64,000 nt of DNA from Planctomycetota bacterium (lineage in GTDB: Bacteria; Planctomycetota; Planctomycetia; Gemmatales; Gemmataceae), in contig VGXS01000017.1 in the NCBI GenBank assembly GCA_016873225.1, positions 16,218 to 80,217 on the forward strand. Reading direction: 5' to 3'. The notes beneath the pieces were generated by a model, which was not told where the DNA came from, made no database searches, and was given only the letters and a program-made list of their open reading frames with translations. How positions within the stretch are numbered: position 1 is the first letter of the stretch; each line of letters begins with the position of its first letter. This document shows, one piece after another, positions 8,684 through 18,300 of the stretch. The translations under genes were made by a program, and so were the position numbers.

Positions 8684-9951
8684 GCCGCCGACTCCCCGGC
8701 CCTGGTGCTGCGCGCGAACGCAACGGTGGCCACCGCCAAAAGCGCCAGGCCGCCCGTTCCCGCCACCATGGCCGCGTTCTCGAACAGGGTGAGAAGGTCG
8801 CCCTGCCGGGAGAGGAATCCCTTGGCCAAAAGCACGGCGACATAACCAAGGTAACCGAACGAATCCGCCAGGTAGAGCAGGTAGCTCGATGTGCCCTTGT
8901 CGCGCGTGGTGGCAAGAAGCCGTTCAAAAACCGTCGTGTGGATAGCCACATAGGGCAGGTAAAGGCCGAGGCCGATCATCACCATGTAGCCGAATGGATC
9001 GACCACGCCTCCCCGCCTGCAAGCCACCACCGCGAGCATCCAGCAAAGTCCTGCCGCGCAAATGCCCAGCGAGGCGTAAAACGCCGCCCGGTTGCTGCGC
9101 ATCATCACCAGGCTGCCATTCACCATGAGCACGATCACGCCCACCCATAGCTCGGTGGTGGTGAAGACGGAGGGTTCCGCGTCTTCACCCAGGCCTTTCC
9201 AGATTTCCGGCTGGAAGTCGGCGCGCAGGCTCCTGAGCACCGTCACCAGCAGGTACAGGATGATGATGCCCACCAGGCCTGTGGAGTGCTTGCTGAACAG
9301 CGCCCAGCGTTCGCCCGCCGTCATTTCCGACCGTTCCGAACGCGCGGCCAAATCGCCGTGGTCGGGACGGGCCACACCCGAAAGCATCCAGGTTAATAAT
9401 CCCAGCAGTGGCAGGAACATGCCGCCGGCCGCCGCGGGCATCCAGAATTGGTTAACCCCCTGGCCCAGCAACCATTTCCCCACCGACTTGGCGACCCCGT
9501 CAGCCAAAATAAAGCTTGCGCATAGTCCAGAGGCAAGCGCCTCGGTGAGCCTGCGGCCTTCAAGGAAGCCCAGGACCAGGCCGAATACCATGCCGAGCGG
9601 CAAACCGTTCATGAACAGGCACGCGGCGTTCCACGGCGCTGGAACGATGGCGAACAGCACCAGGGCCAGTTCCGCCATGCCGATGAGCCCGATGATGCCC
9701 AGCGCCCGGTACCTCGGAGGCAACTCCGAAACCACCTTGATGCCGATGAACTTGGAAACGGTATAACCCGCCACCTGCGAGGCCACCAGGAGGAACTTGA
9801 GGCCGATGCCCCAACCGGTTTCCACATCAAACGCCGCTGCCGTGAACGGTTTGCGGAACATGTACATGCAGAAATAGGTGCCGAATGCTGCCAAAAGCGC
9901 CCAAATCGCCACGATGATGCCGTTTTGAGAAGCCGGCCGCTCGTCGGTCAT
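8680..9951 (-). CDS. DUF5690 / major-facilitator-like membrane transporter
   Basis: A 423-residue polytopic protein with roughly a dozen hydrophobic segments. The opening AAFGTYFCMYMFRKPFTAAAF is typical of hexose-phosphate or glycerol-phosphate type MFS relatives and of the DUF5690 family. The ATG at 9951 is preceded by GGAG seven bases upstream on the minus strand. It is the first gene of the putative transporter-dehydrogenase-PutA operon and is divergent from the PhnZ-like oxygenase across about 100 bases. Import of a phosphonate or organophosphate is a reasonable guess from context only. Confidence 0.8.
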   Translation of the reverse strand: MTDERPASQNGIIVAIWALLAAFGTYFCMYMFRKPFTAAAFDVETGWGIGLKFLLVASQVAGYTVSKFIGIKVVSELPPRYRALGIIGLIGMAELALVLFAIVPAPWNAACLFMNGLPLGMVFGLVLGFLEGRRLTEALASGLCASFILADGVAKSVGKWLLGQGVNQFWMPAAAGGMFLPLLGLLTWMLSGVARPDHGDLAARSERSEMTAGERWALFSKHSTGLVGIIILYLLVTVLRSLRADFQPEIWKGLGEDAEPSVFTTTELWVGVIVLMVNGSLVMMRSNRAAFYASLGICAAGLCWMLAVVACRRGGVVDPFGYMVMIGLGLYLPYVAIHTTVFERLLATTRDKGTSSYLLYLADSFGYLGYVAVLLAKGFLSRQGDLLTLFENAAMVAGTGGLALLAVATVAFARSTRAGESAA

Positions 9952-10053
9952 GCCGTGGCTCCATGGACGGCGGCCCTCCGCCTTCCTTAGATGGGTTTAG
10001 GAATCGGAGGCGGTTCCGGCGGTGAAGGAATGATGAACTTCCGGAGCAATCCA

Positions 10054-10599
10054 ATGACCAAAGCCGCGGATGAGGTTGTCGACCTGCTCGAACAGCGTGG
10101 CGGATCGCAATACGGCAGCGAGGCGGTCACCCAGCGCGAACATGCCCTGCAGTGCGCCCTTCTGGCCCGGCAACGGAACCTTGGCGCGCACCTCGTTTCC
10201 GCGTGCCTGCTTCACGACATCGGCCATTTGCTTCATGATCTGCCCGACGACGCTCCGGAACGGGGCATCGACGATGTCCATGAGGACCGTGGCGCCGCCT
10301 GGCTCAAGTCGCGTTTCAAGCCCGAGGTGGTGGAACCGGTCAGGCTGCATGTGGCGGCCAAGAGATATCTCTGCGCGGTCGACCCCGCCTACTTGGGCAT
10401 TCTCAGCCCGCCGTCGGTGAAAAGCCTCGAGCTTCAGGGCGGACCCATGTCTCCCTCCGAGGTTCGGGAGTTCCAGTCCAATCCGCACCATCGGGCCGCG
10501 GTGGAACTCAGGCGCCTCGACGACGAGGCGAAGGTGCCGGGGTTGCCCACACCATCGGCGCCCGATTTTCTGCCGGAATTGCGGGCCGCGATGCGATGA
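10054..10599 (+). CDS. PhnZ-like HD-domain phosphonate-cleaving oxygenase
   Basis: A 181-residue HD-domain protein close to PhnZ, the mixed-valent diiron enzyme that cleaves 2-amino-1-hydroxyethylphosphonate to glycine and phosphate. The full set of residues recalled for PhnZ is present with near-identical spacing: Y20, E23, H30, H54-D55, H76, H99, K103 and D156 (PhnZ Y24, E27, H34, H58, D59, H80, H104, K108, D161). The ATG at 10054 has GGAG seven bases upstream; in-frame ATGs at 10030 and 10033 are possible. No PhnY-type 2-oxoglutarate hydroxylase is in the window. TmpB-like or other hydroxyphosphonate substrates are alternatives. It is divergent from the transporter/dehydrogenase operon. 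Confidence 0.87.
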   Translation: MTKAADEVVDLLEQRGGSQYGSEAVTQREHALQCALLARQRNLGAHLVSACLLHDIGHLLHDLPDDAPERGIDDVHEDRGAAWLKSRFKPEVVEPVRLHVAAKRYLCAVDPAYLGILSPPSVKSLELQGGPMSPSEVREFQSNPHHRAAVELRRLDDEAKVPGLPTPSAPDFLPELRAAMR

Positions 10600-10610
10600 C
10601 CGGCGCGTTT

Positions 10611-10646
10611 TAGCGGCCCTTGCAAAGCCATGAGCCTTTGCCGCTA
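10611..10646. terminator. Hairpin between convergent PhnZ-like and DUF1559 genes
   Basis: TAGCGGC (from 10611) pairs with GCCGCTA (ending 10646), with an inner CAAAG/CTTTG stem and a small left-side bulge. It sits in the short gap between two converging genes, so it is a likely bidirectional terminator. Confidence 0.5.
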
Positions 10647-10662
10647 GGGCGCAATCCGGGGG

Positions 10663-11724
10663 TCAATCGGGATTGACCGTTTCCCCGCTGGCGCGGGTGC
10701 ACAGCGCCCAAAGGGTTGCCACCGGCAGGCTGTCCCTGAGGAACCTGACCGATCCATCGGCCAGCGCGACATTGGCGCCGCCAGAGTGGCCGCTGCTCAT
10801 GCTCGACAGCTTCATTCGGATCCAGTTGTTGTTGGAGGAGTTGGGGCTTCCAACCGCCGATGCCGGCACGCTCCAGTTGATCGGCTGGCAGCCGCCCACC
10901 AGGAAGTCACCCAGCGCGTTCTCCTGGTTCACCCAGCCCCATCCACTCCATCCGAGAATCGGAAATGAAGTATAAATCTTGTCAAATATGGGGTCCTTGT
11001 GCTGGCGTTCGCCGAACATCAGCGTGTTGGTCGTGCCATCAATCACATCGGAGATCCGTACTCGGCTGTTGGTGTAGAACATGCCGTCGAGCGTGGCGTG
11101 GATGGTGGTGGAACCGGACACATTCAGGGCCGCCGGGGCGATCGGCTGGGGTGAAGTTCCGTTGGTATTGGGCGCCTGCGGCAGCGCCGTCGTGCGCGCC
11201 GAGAAAGAGATGCGCCCGCCGACGCCGCCATAGCTGTTCAAGCCGTAGGTGGCGCCGCTGACAACGGCGGTGGGTTGGGAAGCCACGACGCTGGTCGGGC
11301 AGAGGAAAATTTTGACAACCTGCCCGGCGGGTCCGTTCGGATTCGCCGCGTTCATCAGGTTGTTATTTCCGACAAAGTCCCACTTCTTCACCAAGCCTTC
11401 CTGCTCGATGAACGGCAGCAGTTCCACCATCACATTGGTGCAACGGGTCTCGTTGAGGCGCGGGCCCATGATGATCCCGGCACCAGGCAGGGTGTAAACA
11501 GAATTGGGCGCGATCCACCCGGGAGGGAAATACTGGTTTTGCCCCTCATAATTCATGGCGGCCAAAGCGAGTTGCTTGAGGTTGTTGGAGCAACTCATGC
11601 GGTTGGCCGCTTCGCGAACCTTCTGCACCGCCGGCACCAGAAGGCCGATCAGCACAGCGATGATGGCGATGACCACGAGCAGTTCAATAAGTGTAAAACC
11701 ATGGCGGATTGGTCTGGCGCGCAT
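10663..11724 (-). CDS. DUF1559 pseudopilin-like protein
   Basis: A 353-residue protein with prepilin-type start [20 protein letters not shown], the block [18 protein letters not shown] and C-terminal H-X9-DG signature ([17 protein letters not shown]). The frame is open for 12 more codons, but the ATG at 11724 gives the usual short basic leader and has GAAAGGG upstream. It is convergent with the PhnZ-like gene and divergent from the large secreted protein. No lipoprotein partner follows it, unlike the copies at 41-44 kb. Confidence 0.92.
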   Translation of the reverse strand: MRARPIRHGFTLIELLVVIAIIAVLIGLLVPAVQKVREAANRMSCSNNLKQLALAAMNYEGQNQYFPPGWIAPNSVYTLPGAGIIMGPRLNETRCTNVMVELLPFIEQEGLVKKWDFVGNNNLMNAANPNGPAGQVVKIFLCPTSVVASQPTAVVSGATYGLNSYGGVGGRISFSARTTALPQAPNTNGTSPQPIAPAALNVSGSTTIHATLDGMFYTNSRVRISDVIDGTTNTLMFGERQHKDPIFDKIYTSFPILGWSGWGWVNQENALGDFLVGGCQPINWSVPASAVGSPNSSNNNWIRMKLSSMSSGHSGGANVALADGSVRFLRDSLPVATLWALCTRASGETVNPD

Positions 11725-12114
11725 GATATGCCCTTTCGGCGAATGGATTGGGAGCGGCAATATATTGTTGTGGGAAAATGAGTTGTTTTTCCAATCGGTT
11801 TCGAACCAAAAACAGTGAATTCATCAAATCTTCCTGAAATTTCGCGGTTAGAAGTCATCCGAATTCCCCAAAAAACAGCCCGATTCTAACAGGTTGTTGA
11901 TGGTTGACGATGGGTTGGCATGTCATCGGCAGTAGTGCTCATGCGCCTGTATAGCTAAATATTGTTATTGATATTTTAAGATTTTCAGGATAGCTGGTTT
12001 TGTATCCGCATGCGATTCGCACCGATTTTCCTCGCTCGTTTGTCCTGTCGGCAAGCCGGCTTTCGCTGGTGCAAGTGGCCCGTCCATTTCAGATACCCGC
12101 CAAGGAGTTGAACC
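11725..12114. other. AT-richer intergenic region with one sigma-54-like site
   Basis: This 390-base gap separates the divergent DUF1559 and multidomain secreted protein genes. I see no plausible gene. At 11916-11931, TGGCATGTCATCGGCA has the GG-N10-GC spacing of a sigma-54 promoter pointing at the gene at 12115, with a weaker -12 element (CGGCA). The stretch 11950-11990 is unusually AT rich (TAAATATTGTTATTGATATTTTAA), which could also hold an ordinary promoter. Confidence 0.35.
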
Positions 12115-15100
12115 ATGCCCTTCACATCCAATTCATGGAACGCGAATCGTTCGCCGCGCGGCAAGGCCCGCCTCCCCAGGCTTGAGGCCCTCGAGGCGCG
12201 TGAGGTGCCCAGTGCCTCGGCGCTGGCGACCGACCCCGCCGGTTCCGGCGCTCCCGCCGCCCGGCGGATGGCGGTCGGCATGAACATCGAGAACATCGTC
12301 GACTGGTCCCCCGCGTGGACCTTCACCGATGTCTTCCAGGCCTCCAGGGGCTGGATCACCCACGCCGTCAACACCGCCACGGGCCAGACGACCTGGGATG
12401 TCGGCGCCACGAACCCCGTGCGCGTCGACGCCAACGGCAATGTCACCCGGCTTGAGACCTTCACGAACGCGGCCGGCCAAACGATGCGCCAGATGGCCGG
12501 CACGCTCATGTTCAGGGAGATAGGCGGCGCCTATCCGGCCGGAACCTACCGCGCCGAATGGACCGGCACGGGCCGCGTCAGCTTCGGCATGGACGCCCGC
12601 GCCGTTTCCAGCGGCCGAACCGCTGCCGGTGTCAACTTCGCCGACCTTGCCGTCACGCCGGGCAATGGCGGCATCTACCTCCGCATTGAGGAAACCAGCC
12701 CCTCCGATCCCGTCCGTGACTTCCATGTCTGGATGCCCGACTGGCAGGGGCAGTCGTTCGCCGGGCAGCGCTGGCAGCCTGGCGCGAGTTTCTCCCCCTT
12801 CCATCCGCTGTTCCGCGAGAGGCTTGAACCGTTCGGCGTGGTCCGTTTCATGCAGGCGCAGGAGACCAACACCTCCGATATCCGGACCTGGGCCGACCGC
12901 CGCGACGCCAGCGACATCCGCCAAAGCTCGGGCATCGGCGGCTCATGGAGCGAGCCGTTGGCCAACGGCATGTCGCTGGAGCACATGGTACGGCTTGCCA
13001 ACGACCTCGACGCCGACCCGTGGTTCAACATGCCCCACATGGCCGACGACACCTTCGTGCGGAACTTCGCAACCTATGTCCGCGACAACCTCGAACCGGG
13101 CCGCAAGGCCTATGTCGAGTGGTCGAACGAGATCTGGAACTTCGCCTACGGCTTCGAGGCGAGCCAATGGGTGGCCGCGCAGACGCGCCTGCCGGAAAAC
13201 TCCGGACTGACGCACTGGCAAATCACCGGCCGCGAGGCCAAGCGCGACATGGACATCTGGAGCGATGTGTTCACAGGCCAGGCCGGCCGTATCGTCCGCG
13301 TCGCGGCGGGCCAGTCGGTCAACGACTGGGTCACGGCCCGCATCGCCGACGCCATGCAGGGCTCGTTCGACGCCATCGCGATCGCTCCCTATTTCAGCCC
13401 TTCCGGCGCGCAGCGGGCTTCCTACACCTCCGCCACGACGGTCGACCAGGTGCTGGCGGACACGGCCGCTTCGGTCGGTGGCGCCGTGCGAACGGTTGAG
13501 AACCACCAGAGGCTCGCCGACGCCTGGGCCGCGCGTTTGGGCCGCGACATCCAGGTGCTGGCCTACGAGGGCGGACACCACCTCGACGGCGGAAACTCCC
13601 CCTACCAGAACGCCTTTTACCAGGCGGCCAACGACCAGCGGATGGGGGAAATCTACCGCGACTACCTGAGGCGCCTCGATGCCGCCGGCCTCGACCTCTA
13701 TGTCGACTACACCTTCACGGGAAGGGAAGGCGCGACGGCCTGGGGCGACATGGCCAAGCTGCACCGCATGGACCAGCCCCTGACGACTGCCTATCAGTAC
13801 AGCGCCGTCGTCGCGGCTGCCGATGGATCATTGTGGACCAACATCCCGGCGCCAACTCCGACGCCCGCTCCCGCGCCTGCGCCCGTGCCCACTCCGTCGA
13901 CCGTCACCATCTCCACGCCCGACGCCGCGGCGGCCGAGGCCGGCGCCGACCGGGGCGTGTTCCGCGTCACGCGCGAGGGCGGTTCGATGGCCGTCCCCCT
14001 GGTTGTCGCGTACACCGTCAGCGGGTCCGCCACCGCCGGGCAGGATTACACGGCCCTGTCCGGAACAGTCACCATTCCCGCAGGCCAGGCCAGCGCCTAC
14101 ATCGAGATCCTGCCGATCGACGACATCCTGGTGGAACCATCCGAAAGCGTGGTCGTGACAGTGGCCGCGGGCACGGGCTACACCATCGGCGCCATAGCCC
14201 GAGGGGAGGTTGTCATCGCCAGCGACGACCTGCCGGCCCTGCCTTCGGTCTCGATGGCCGCCGCCTCGGTTGCCGAGGGCAACACGGGTGCCGTCAGGAT
14301 GTTCTTCACGCTCACCCTTTCGGCTCGCTCCACGGTTCCGGTGAAGGTTCGCTGGGCGACGGAGAACGGCACGGCCACGGCCGGTGTCGATTATGTCGCC
14401 AGTTCGGGCGAGGTGACCTTCGCGGCGGGGGAAACCTCGAAGACCATCCCCGTCTATGTCCTGGGCGACAGCGTCTTCGAGCCCAATGAAACCTTGCTTG
14501 TACGCCTCTCCAACCCACGCGGCGGTGTCATCGGCACCGCCACGGCCACCGGCACGATCATCAACGATGACGCCGCGCCTACGCCGCCGCCCGCCGCCAA
14601 CACGCCGACCATCATCCGCAATATCCCCTACGCCGAGGTGGGCGGCACACGGCTCATGCTCGATGCTTACCGCCCCGCGGGCGCCGGGCCGTTCCCCGCC
14701 GTGGTGCTGGTTCATGGCGGCGGGTTCACCAGCGGTTCCCGCGGCGGCATGACTGGCGAAATGGCCCGCGCGCTTTCCGAGGCGGGCTACGCGGTGTTCG
14801 ACATCAGCTACCGCCTGCAGCGCGACCTCGGCCCCGGCGCCACGCTCGAGCAGGCGATGGCCGCCGCCCGTCAAGACCTTGGCAGGGCGCTCGACCATGT
14901 CGTCGCCCGGGCCGCCAGTTACGGCGTCAACCCGGCGCGCATCGCCGTGGGAGGTACCTCCGCCGGAGCCATCACCTCGCTGCTGGCCACCTATGGCCCC
15001 GAGAGGTCGGCGGTGAGGCCCAGGGCTGTCATCAACCTTTGGGGCGGCATGTTCGGGCAGGAAAGCGCCGTCAGGCAGGGCGACCCGCCAGTGCTCATCG

Positions 15101-15294
15101 TTCACGGCACCGCCGACAGGACGGTTCCCTACTCCCAGGCCGAGGCGCTGGCCTCCTCCGCCCGTCGCGCGGGCGTCGACACCACGCTGGTCACGGTGCA
15201 GGGCGCTGGGCACACGCCGGGGCTCGGCACGGTGGTCGCCGGCCGCACCATCATGCAAACAGTCCGGGATTTCCTCGATCGAGTGCTCAGGTGA
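12115..15294 (+). CDS. Secreted multidomain protein: glycosidase-like barrel, two Calx-beta domains, alpha/beta esterase
   Basis: A 1059-residue protein. Residues 20-36 (LPRLEALEAREVPSASA) match the N-terminal leader of planctomycete extracellular proteins. Residues 50-575 have a glycosidase-like look, including YVEWSNEIWNFAYG and AYEGGHHLDGG, but I cannot assign a glycoside hydrolase family. A Pro/Ala linker (577-595) leads to two Calx-beta-like repeats (about 596-705 and 708-820), each with the SGSATAGQDYTALSGTVTIP or NGTATAGVDYVASSGEVTF pattern. The C-terminus (835-1055) is an esterase with HGGGF oxyanion motif, nucleophile in GGTSAGA, Asp in HGTADRTVPY and His in GAGHTPG. The ATG has AAGGAG seven bases upstream. 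Polysaccharide plus ester cleavage is inferred. Confidence 0.85.
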   Translation: MPFTSNSWNANRSPRGKARLPRLEALEAREVPSASALATDPAGSGAPAARRMAVGMNIENIVDWSPAWTFTDVFQASRGWITHAVNTATGQTTWDVGATNPVRVDANGNVTRLETFTNAAGQTMRQMAGTLMFREIGGAYPAGTYRAEWTGTGRVSFGMDARAVSSGRTAAGVNFADLAVTPGNGGIYLRIEETSPSDPVRDFHVWMPDWQGQSFAGQRWQPGASFSPFHPLFRERLEPFGVVRFMQAQETNTSDIRTWADRRDASDIRQSSGIGGSWSEPLANGMSLEHMVRLANDLDADPWFNMPHMADDTFVRNFATYVRDNLEPGRKAYVEWSNEIWNFAYGFEASQWVAAQTRLPENSGLTHWQITGREAKRDMDIWSDVFTGQAGRIVRVAAGQSVNDWVTARIADAMQGSFDAIAIAPYFSPSGAQRASYTSATTVDQVLADTAASVGGAVRTVENHQRLADAWAARLGRDIQVLAYEGGHHLDGGNSPYQNAFYQAANDQRMGEIYRDYLRRLDAAGLDLYVDYTFTGREGATAWGDMAKLHRMDQPLTTAYQYSAVVAAADGSLWTNIPAPTPTPAPAPAPVPTPSTVTISTPDAAAAEAGADRGVFRVTREGGSMAVPLVVAYTVSGSATAGQDYTALSGTVTIPAGQASAYIEILPIDDILVEPSESVVVTVAAGTGYTIGAIARGEVVIASDDLPALPSVSMAAASVAEGNTGAVRMFFTLTLSARSTVPVKVRWATENGTATAGVDYVASSGEVTFAAGETSKTIPVYVLGDSVFEPNETLLVRLSNPRGGVIGTATATGTIINDDAAPTPPPAANTPTIIRNIPYAEVGGTRLMLDAYRPAGAGPFPAVVLVHGGGFTSGSRGGMTGEMARALSEAGYAVFDISYRLQRDLGPGATLEQAMAAARQDLGRALDHVVARAASYGVNPARIAVGGTSAGAITSLLATYGPERSAVRPRAVINLWGGMFGQESAVRQGDPPVLIVHGTADRTVPYSQAEALASSARRAGVDTTLVTVQGAGHTPGLGTVVAGRTIMQTVRDFLDRVLR

Positions 15295-15307
15295 TCGGCC
15301 GCCGCGC

Positions 15308-15338
15308 GACGGGGCGCCCTTGATTGCACCGCCCCGTC
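15308..15338. terminator. Bidirectional hairpin between secreted protein and mfd
   Basis: GACGGGGCG (15308-15316) pairs perfectly with CGCCCCGTC (15330-15338) across a 13-base loop, between two convergent genes and touching the mfd stop codon. Confidence 0.6.
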
Positions 15339-18300
15339 AGCCCAGCGCGCGGGTCACCAGCCGGTAGACCGCGTCGGGCTCGCGCTCATGCTGCTCGGGG
15401 CGCAGGTACACATTCAGCGCGTCGACTCGGCGCAGCCGGGGATCCCGGCGGGCCAATTCGTCGAGCCGGCGCGGGTCGCGCCCCGCGAACACGATGTCGA
15501 GCTTGTTGAACGCCTCCTGCGAGCGGTCGTAATGAACCGAGGCCACCTTCAAGGCGTCGGCGCGGATCCGCACCTCCGCCAGGCGCACCAGCCACTCCAC
15601 CGGCGCGGGAATCTGCCCGAACCGGTCGCGTAGCTCGCGGCGGAAATCCTCGAGCGTGGACAATTCGCGCACCCGCGCCAGCCGGCGGTACACCTCGATC
15701 CGCTGCCTTTGCCCCGGCACATAGTCGGCCGGCAGGTAGGCCGGCCAGCCGAGGTCCACATTCACCTCCACCGGTTCCTGCAAGGGCTGGTTCCGCATCT
15801 GCCTGACGGCGTTGTCGAGAAGCTGGCAGTACATCTCGTAGCCCACCGTGGCGATGTGCCCCGACTGCTGCGTGCCCAATATATTTCCCGCTCCCCGGAT
15901 CTCAAGGTCGCGCAGTGCGATCTTGAAGCCCGAGCCCAGCGCGGTGAACTCCTCGATGGCCTTGAGCCGTTTCGAGGCGTCGGCCTCAAGGATCTTCGAG
16001 GGGTTCACCAGCAGGTAGGCGAAGGCGCGCTCGCGCGACCGGCCGACGCGCCCGCGCAACTGGTGCAGTTCCGCCAGGCCATAGGTGTCGGCGTCGTCGA
16101 TGAAGATGGTGTTGGCGCTGGGGATGTCGAGTCCGCTCTCGATGATGGTGGTTGAGAGCAGGATATCGGCCTCGCGGCGGAGGAACCGCACCATCGCGTT
16201 TTCCAGCTCGTCGCCATCCATTTGCCCGTGCGCCACCACGATGCGCGCCTCGGGAACCAGCCTTTGCAGCTTGGCCTCGACCGCCTTGATGTCGTACACG
16301 CGGTTGTGCACGAAGAACACCTGCCCGTCGCGGTTCATCTCCCGCAGGATCGCCTGCCTGACAAGCTCGTCCTCGAAGCGGGTCACGCGCGTCTCCACCG
16401 GCTGGCGGTCGGGCGGGGGCGTCTCGAGGTTGGAGATGTCGCGGATGCCCAAAAGGGCCAGATGCAGCGTGCGGGGAATGGGGGTGGCGGTCATCGTCAG
16501 CACATCCACCTTCTCGCGCAACTGCTTGAGCTTCTCCTTGTGCTCGACTCCGAAGCGCTGCTCCTCGTCGATGACGGCCAGTCCCAGGTCGCGGAAGGAG
16601 ACATCCCTGCTGACGAGCCGGTGCGTGCCGATGACGACATCGACGGAGCCCTCGGCCAGGGCCTTGATGATGCGGCGCTGCTCGGCTGGCGGGCGGAACC
16701 GGTTCAGGCAGGCCACCGAAAGGGGGTATTCGGCCATGCGCTGGCTGAAGGTGCGGTAGTGCTGCTCGGCGAGCACGGTGGTGGGCACGAGCACGGCGAC
16801 CTGGCCGCCCGAGTCGGCGACCTTGAACGCGGCGCGCAGGGCCAGTTCCGTCTTGCCGAAGCCGACATCGCCGCAGACCAACCTGTCCATCGGCCGCGCC
16901 TTCTCGAGGTCGGCCTTGATCTCTGCCATGGCCGCAAGCTGGTCGGGCGTCTCTTGGTAGGGGAACGACGCCTCGAACTCGCGCATCCACTGGCTGTCGG
17001 CGGGCCAGGCGCGGCCCGGCCTCGCCGCCCGCGCCGCCTGCACCTGGATCATGTCGGCCGCGAGGTCGATCACCGCCTCGGCGACCTTGTCCCGCTTCTT
17101 CTGCCACGAGGCCGAACCGAATCGCGACAGTTCCACGGCGCCCGAGGCGCCGACATATTTCTGCACCAGGTTGATCTTCGAGATCGGCACGAACACCCGC
17201 ACCCGGTCGCGGAACTCCAGGACAAGGTGCTCCTCGGCGCTGCCCGCTGCGGCCTGAGCCTCGCCCGCGCGCGCCGGCGCGGCGTTCGCGGTGCCCGTTT
17301 GTCCGCGCGCCTGCGTGCGGTCGAGCAGTTCCATCCCCTCGAACCGGGCGATGCCGTGGCTGACATGCACCACGAGGTCGCCGGGAGCCAGCTCGAGGAA
17401 GCTGTCGATGGCGCGCGACTCGACCTTGCGCTGCGAGCGGGAGGGCTGGCCCGGCACCGCCCCGCCCACCACTTCGCGGTGAAACAGGTCCTGGCTGCCG
17501 AGGATCACCACGCCGGCGGCGCCGGGCCGCAACAGGCGAAAGCCCGAGCGCACGAAGCCGGGCACCAGCCGCAGCCGGTCGGCCCGGGCCACTTGTCCGG
17601 CGGCGAGCACCTCCCCAAGCCGCGCCGTCTCGCCCGATCCTTGGCACGCCACCAGCACCTGGTCGTTCAACGCAACCTGGTCGAGTTCGTCGCGCACCCG
17701 CTGGATGTTGCCCGATAGCCTCGCCACTGACTCCACCGCGAGGTGGCAGGCCACCGACGCCTCCGATTCCGGAAGGCTCGAGATATCCACCCTCGGCCTC
17801 GACATCAGGCTCGCCATCATCGCGCGCGCCGATAGCGTTCCCTGCGCCGAGGCCGTGCGGTCCCCCAGGCTCTCCGCCTGCCTGCGGATCTCGCCCGGCT
17901 CGGCGAGCACCACCTTGCCGGAGGAACCGAGGTGGTCGCTCAGGCACGAGTTGTTCGGCGCCAGCTCGGCGGGGTCGCGCACCGGCATGAAGCGGGTTTC
18001 TGCAACCTCCTCCAGCGCCCTCTGCGTCGCCGGGGAAAACGGCCTCATCCCCTCGATTTCATCGCCGAACAGCTCGAGGCGCACCGGATGCTCCGCCTCG
18101 GGAGACCAGATGTCGATGATCCCGCCCCGCGAGGCGAAGCTGCCCGGCCCTTCCACCACCTCGCCGGGCGAATAGCCGTTCTCCGCGAGCCAGCGGCGAA
18201 GCGCCAGGAGGTCGAGCATGTCGCCCTTGCGCGCCGGCCAGCCCTTGCGGTCGAGCGATTCGGGAGAGGGCACGGGCTGCAGTAGCGCCGCGGGCGTGGC

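Noticed and set aside
13828..15258. A 476-codon antisense frame over the Calx-beta/esterase region
   Set aside because: Low-complexity Gly/Arg/Asp product without a recognisable feature.
15986..17947. A 653-codon open frame inside mfd on the same strand
   Set aside because: It is a shifted frame of a strongly conserved gene, extremely Arg/Gly/Pro rich with no motif; a high-GC shadow.
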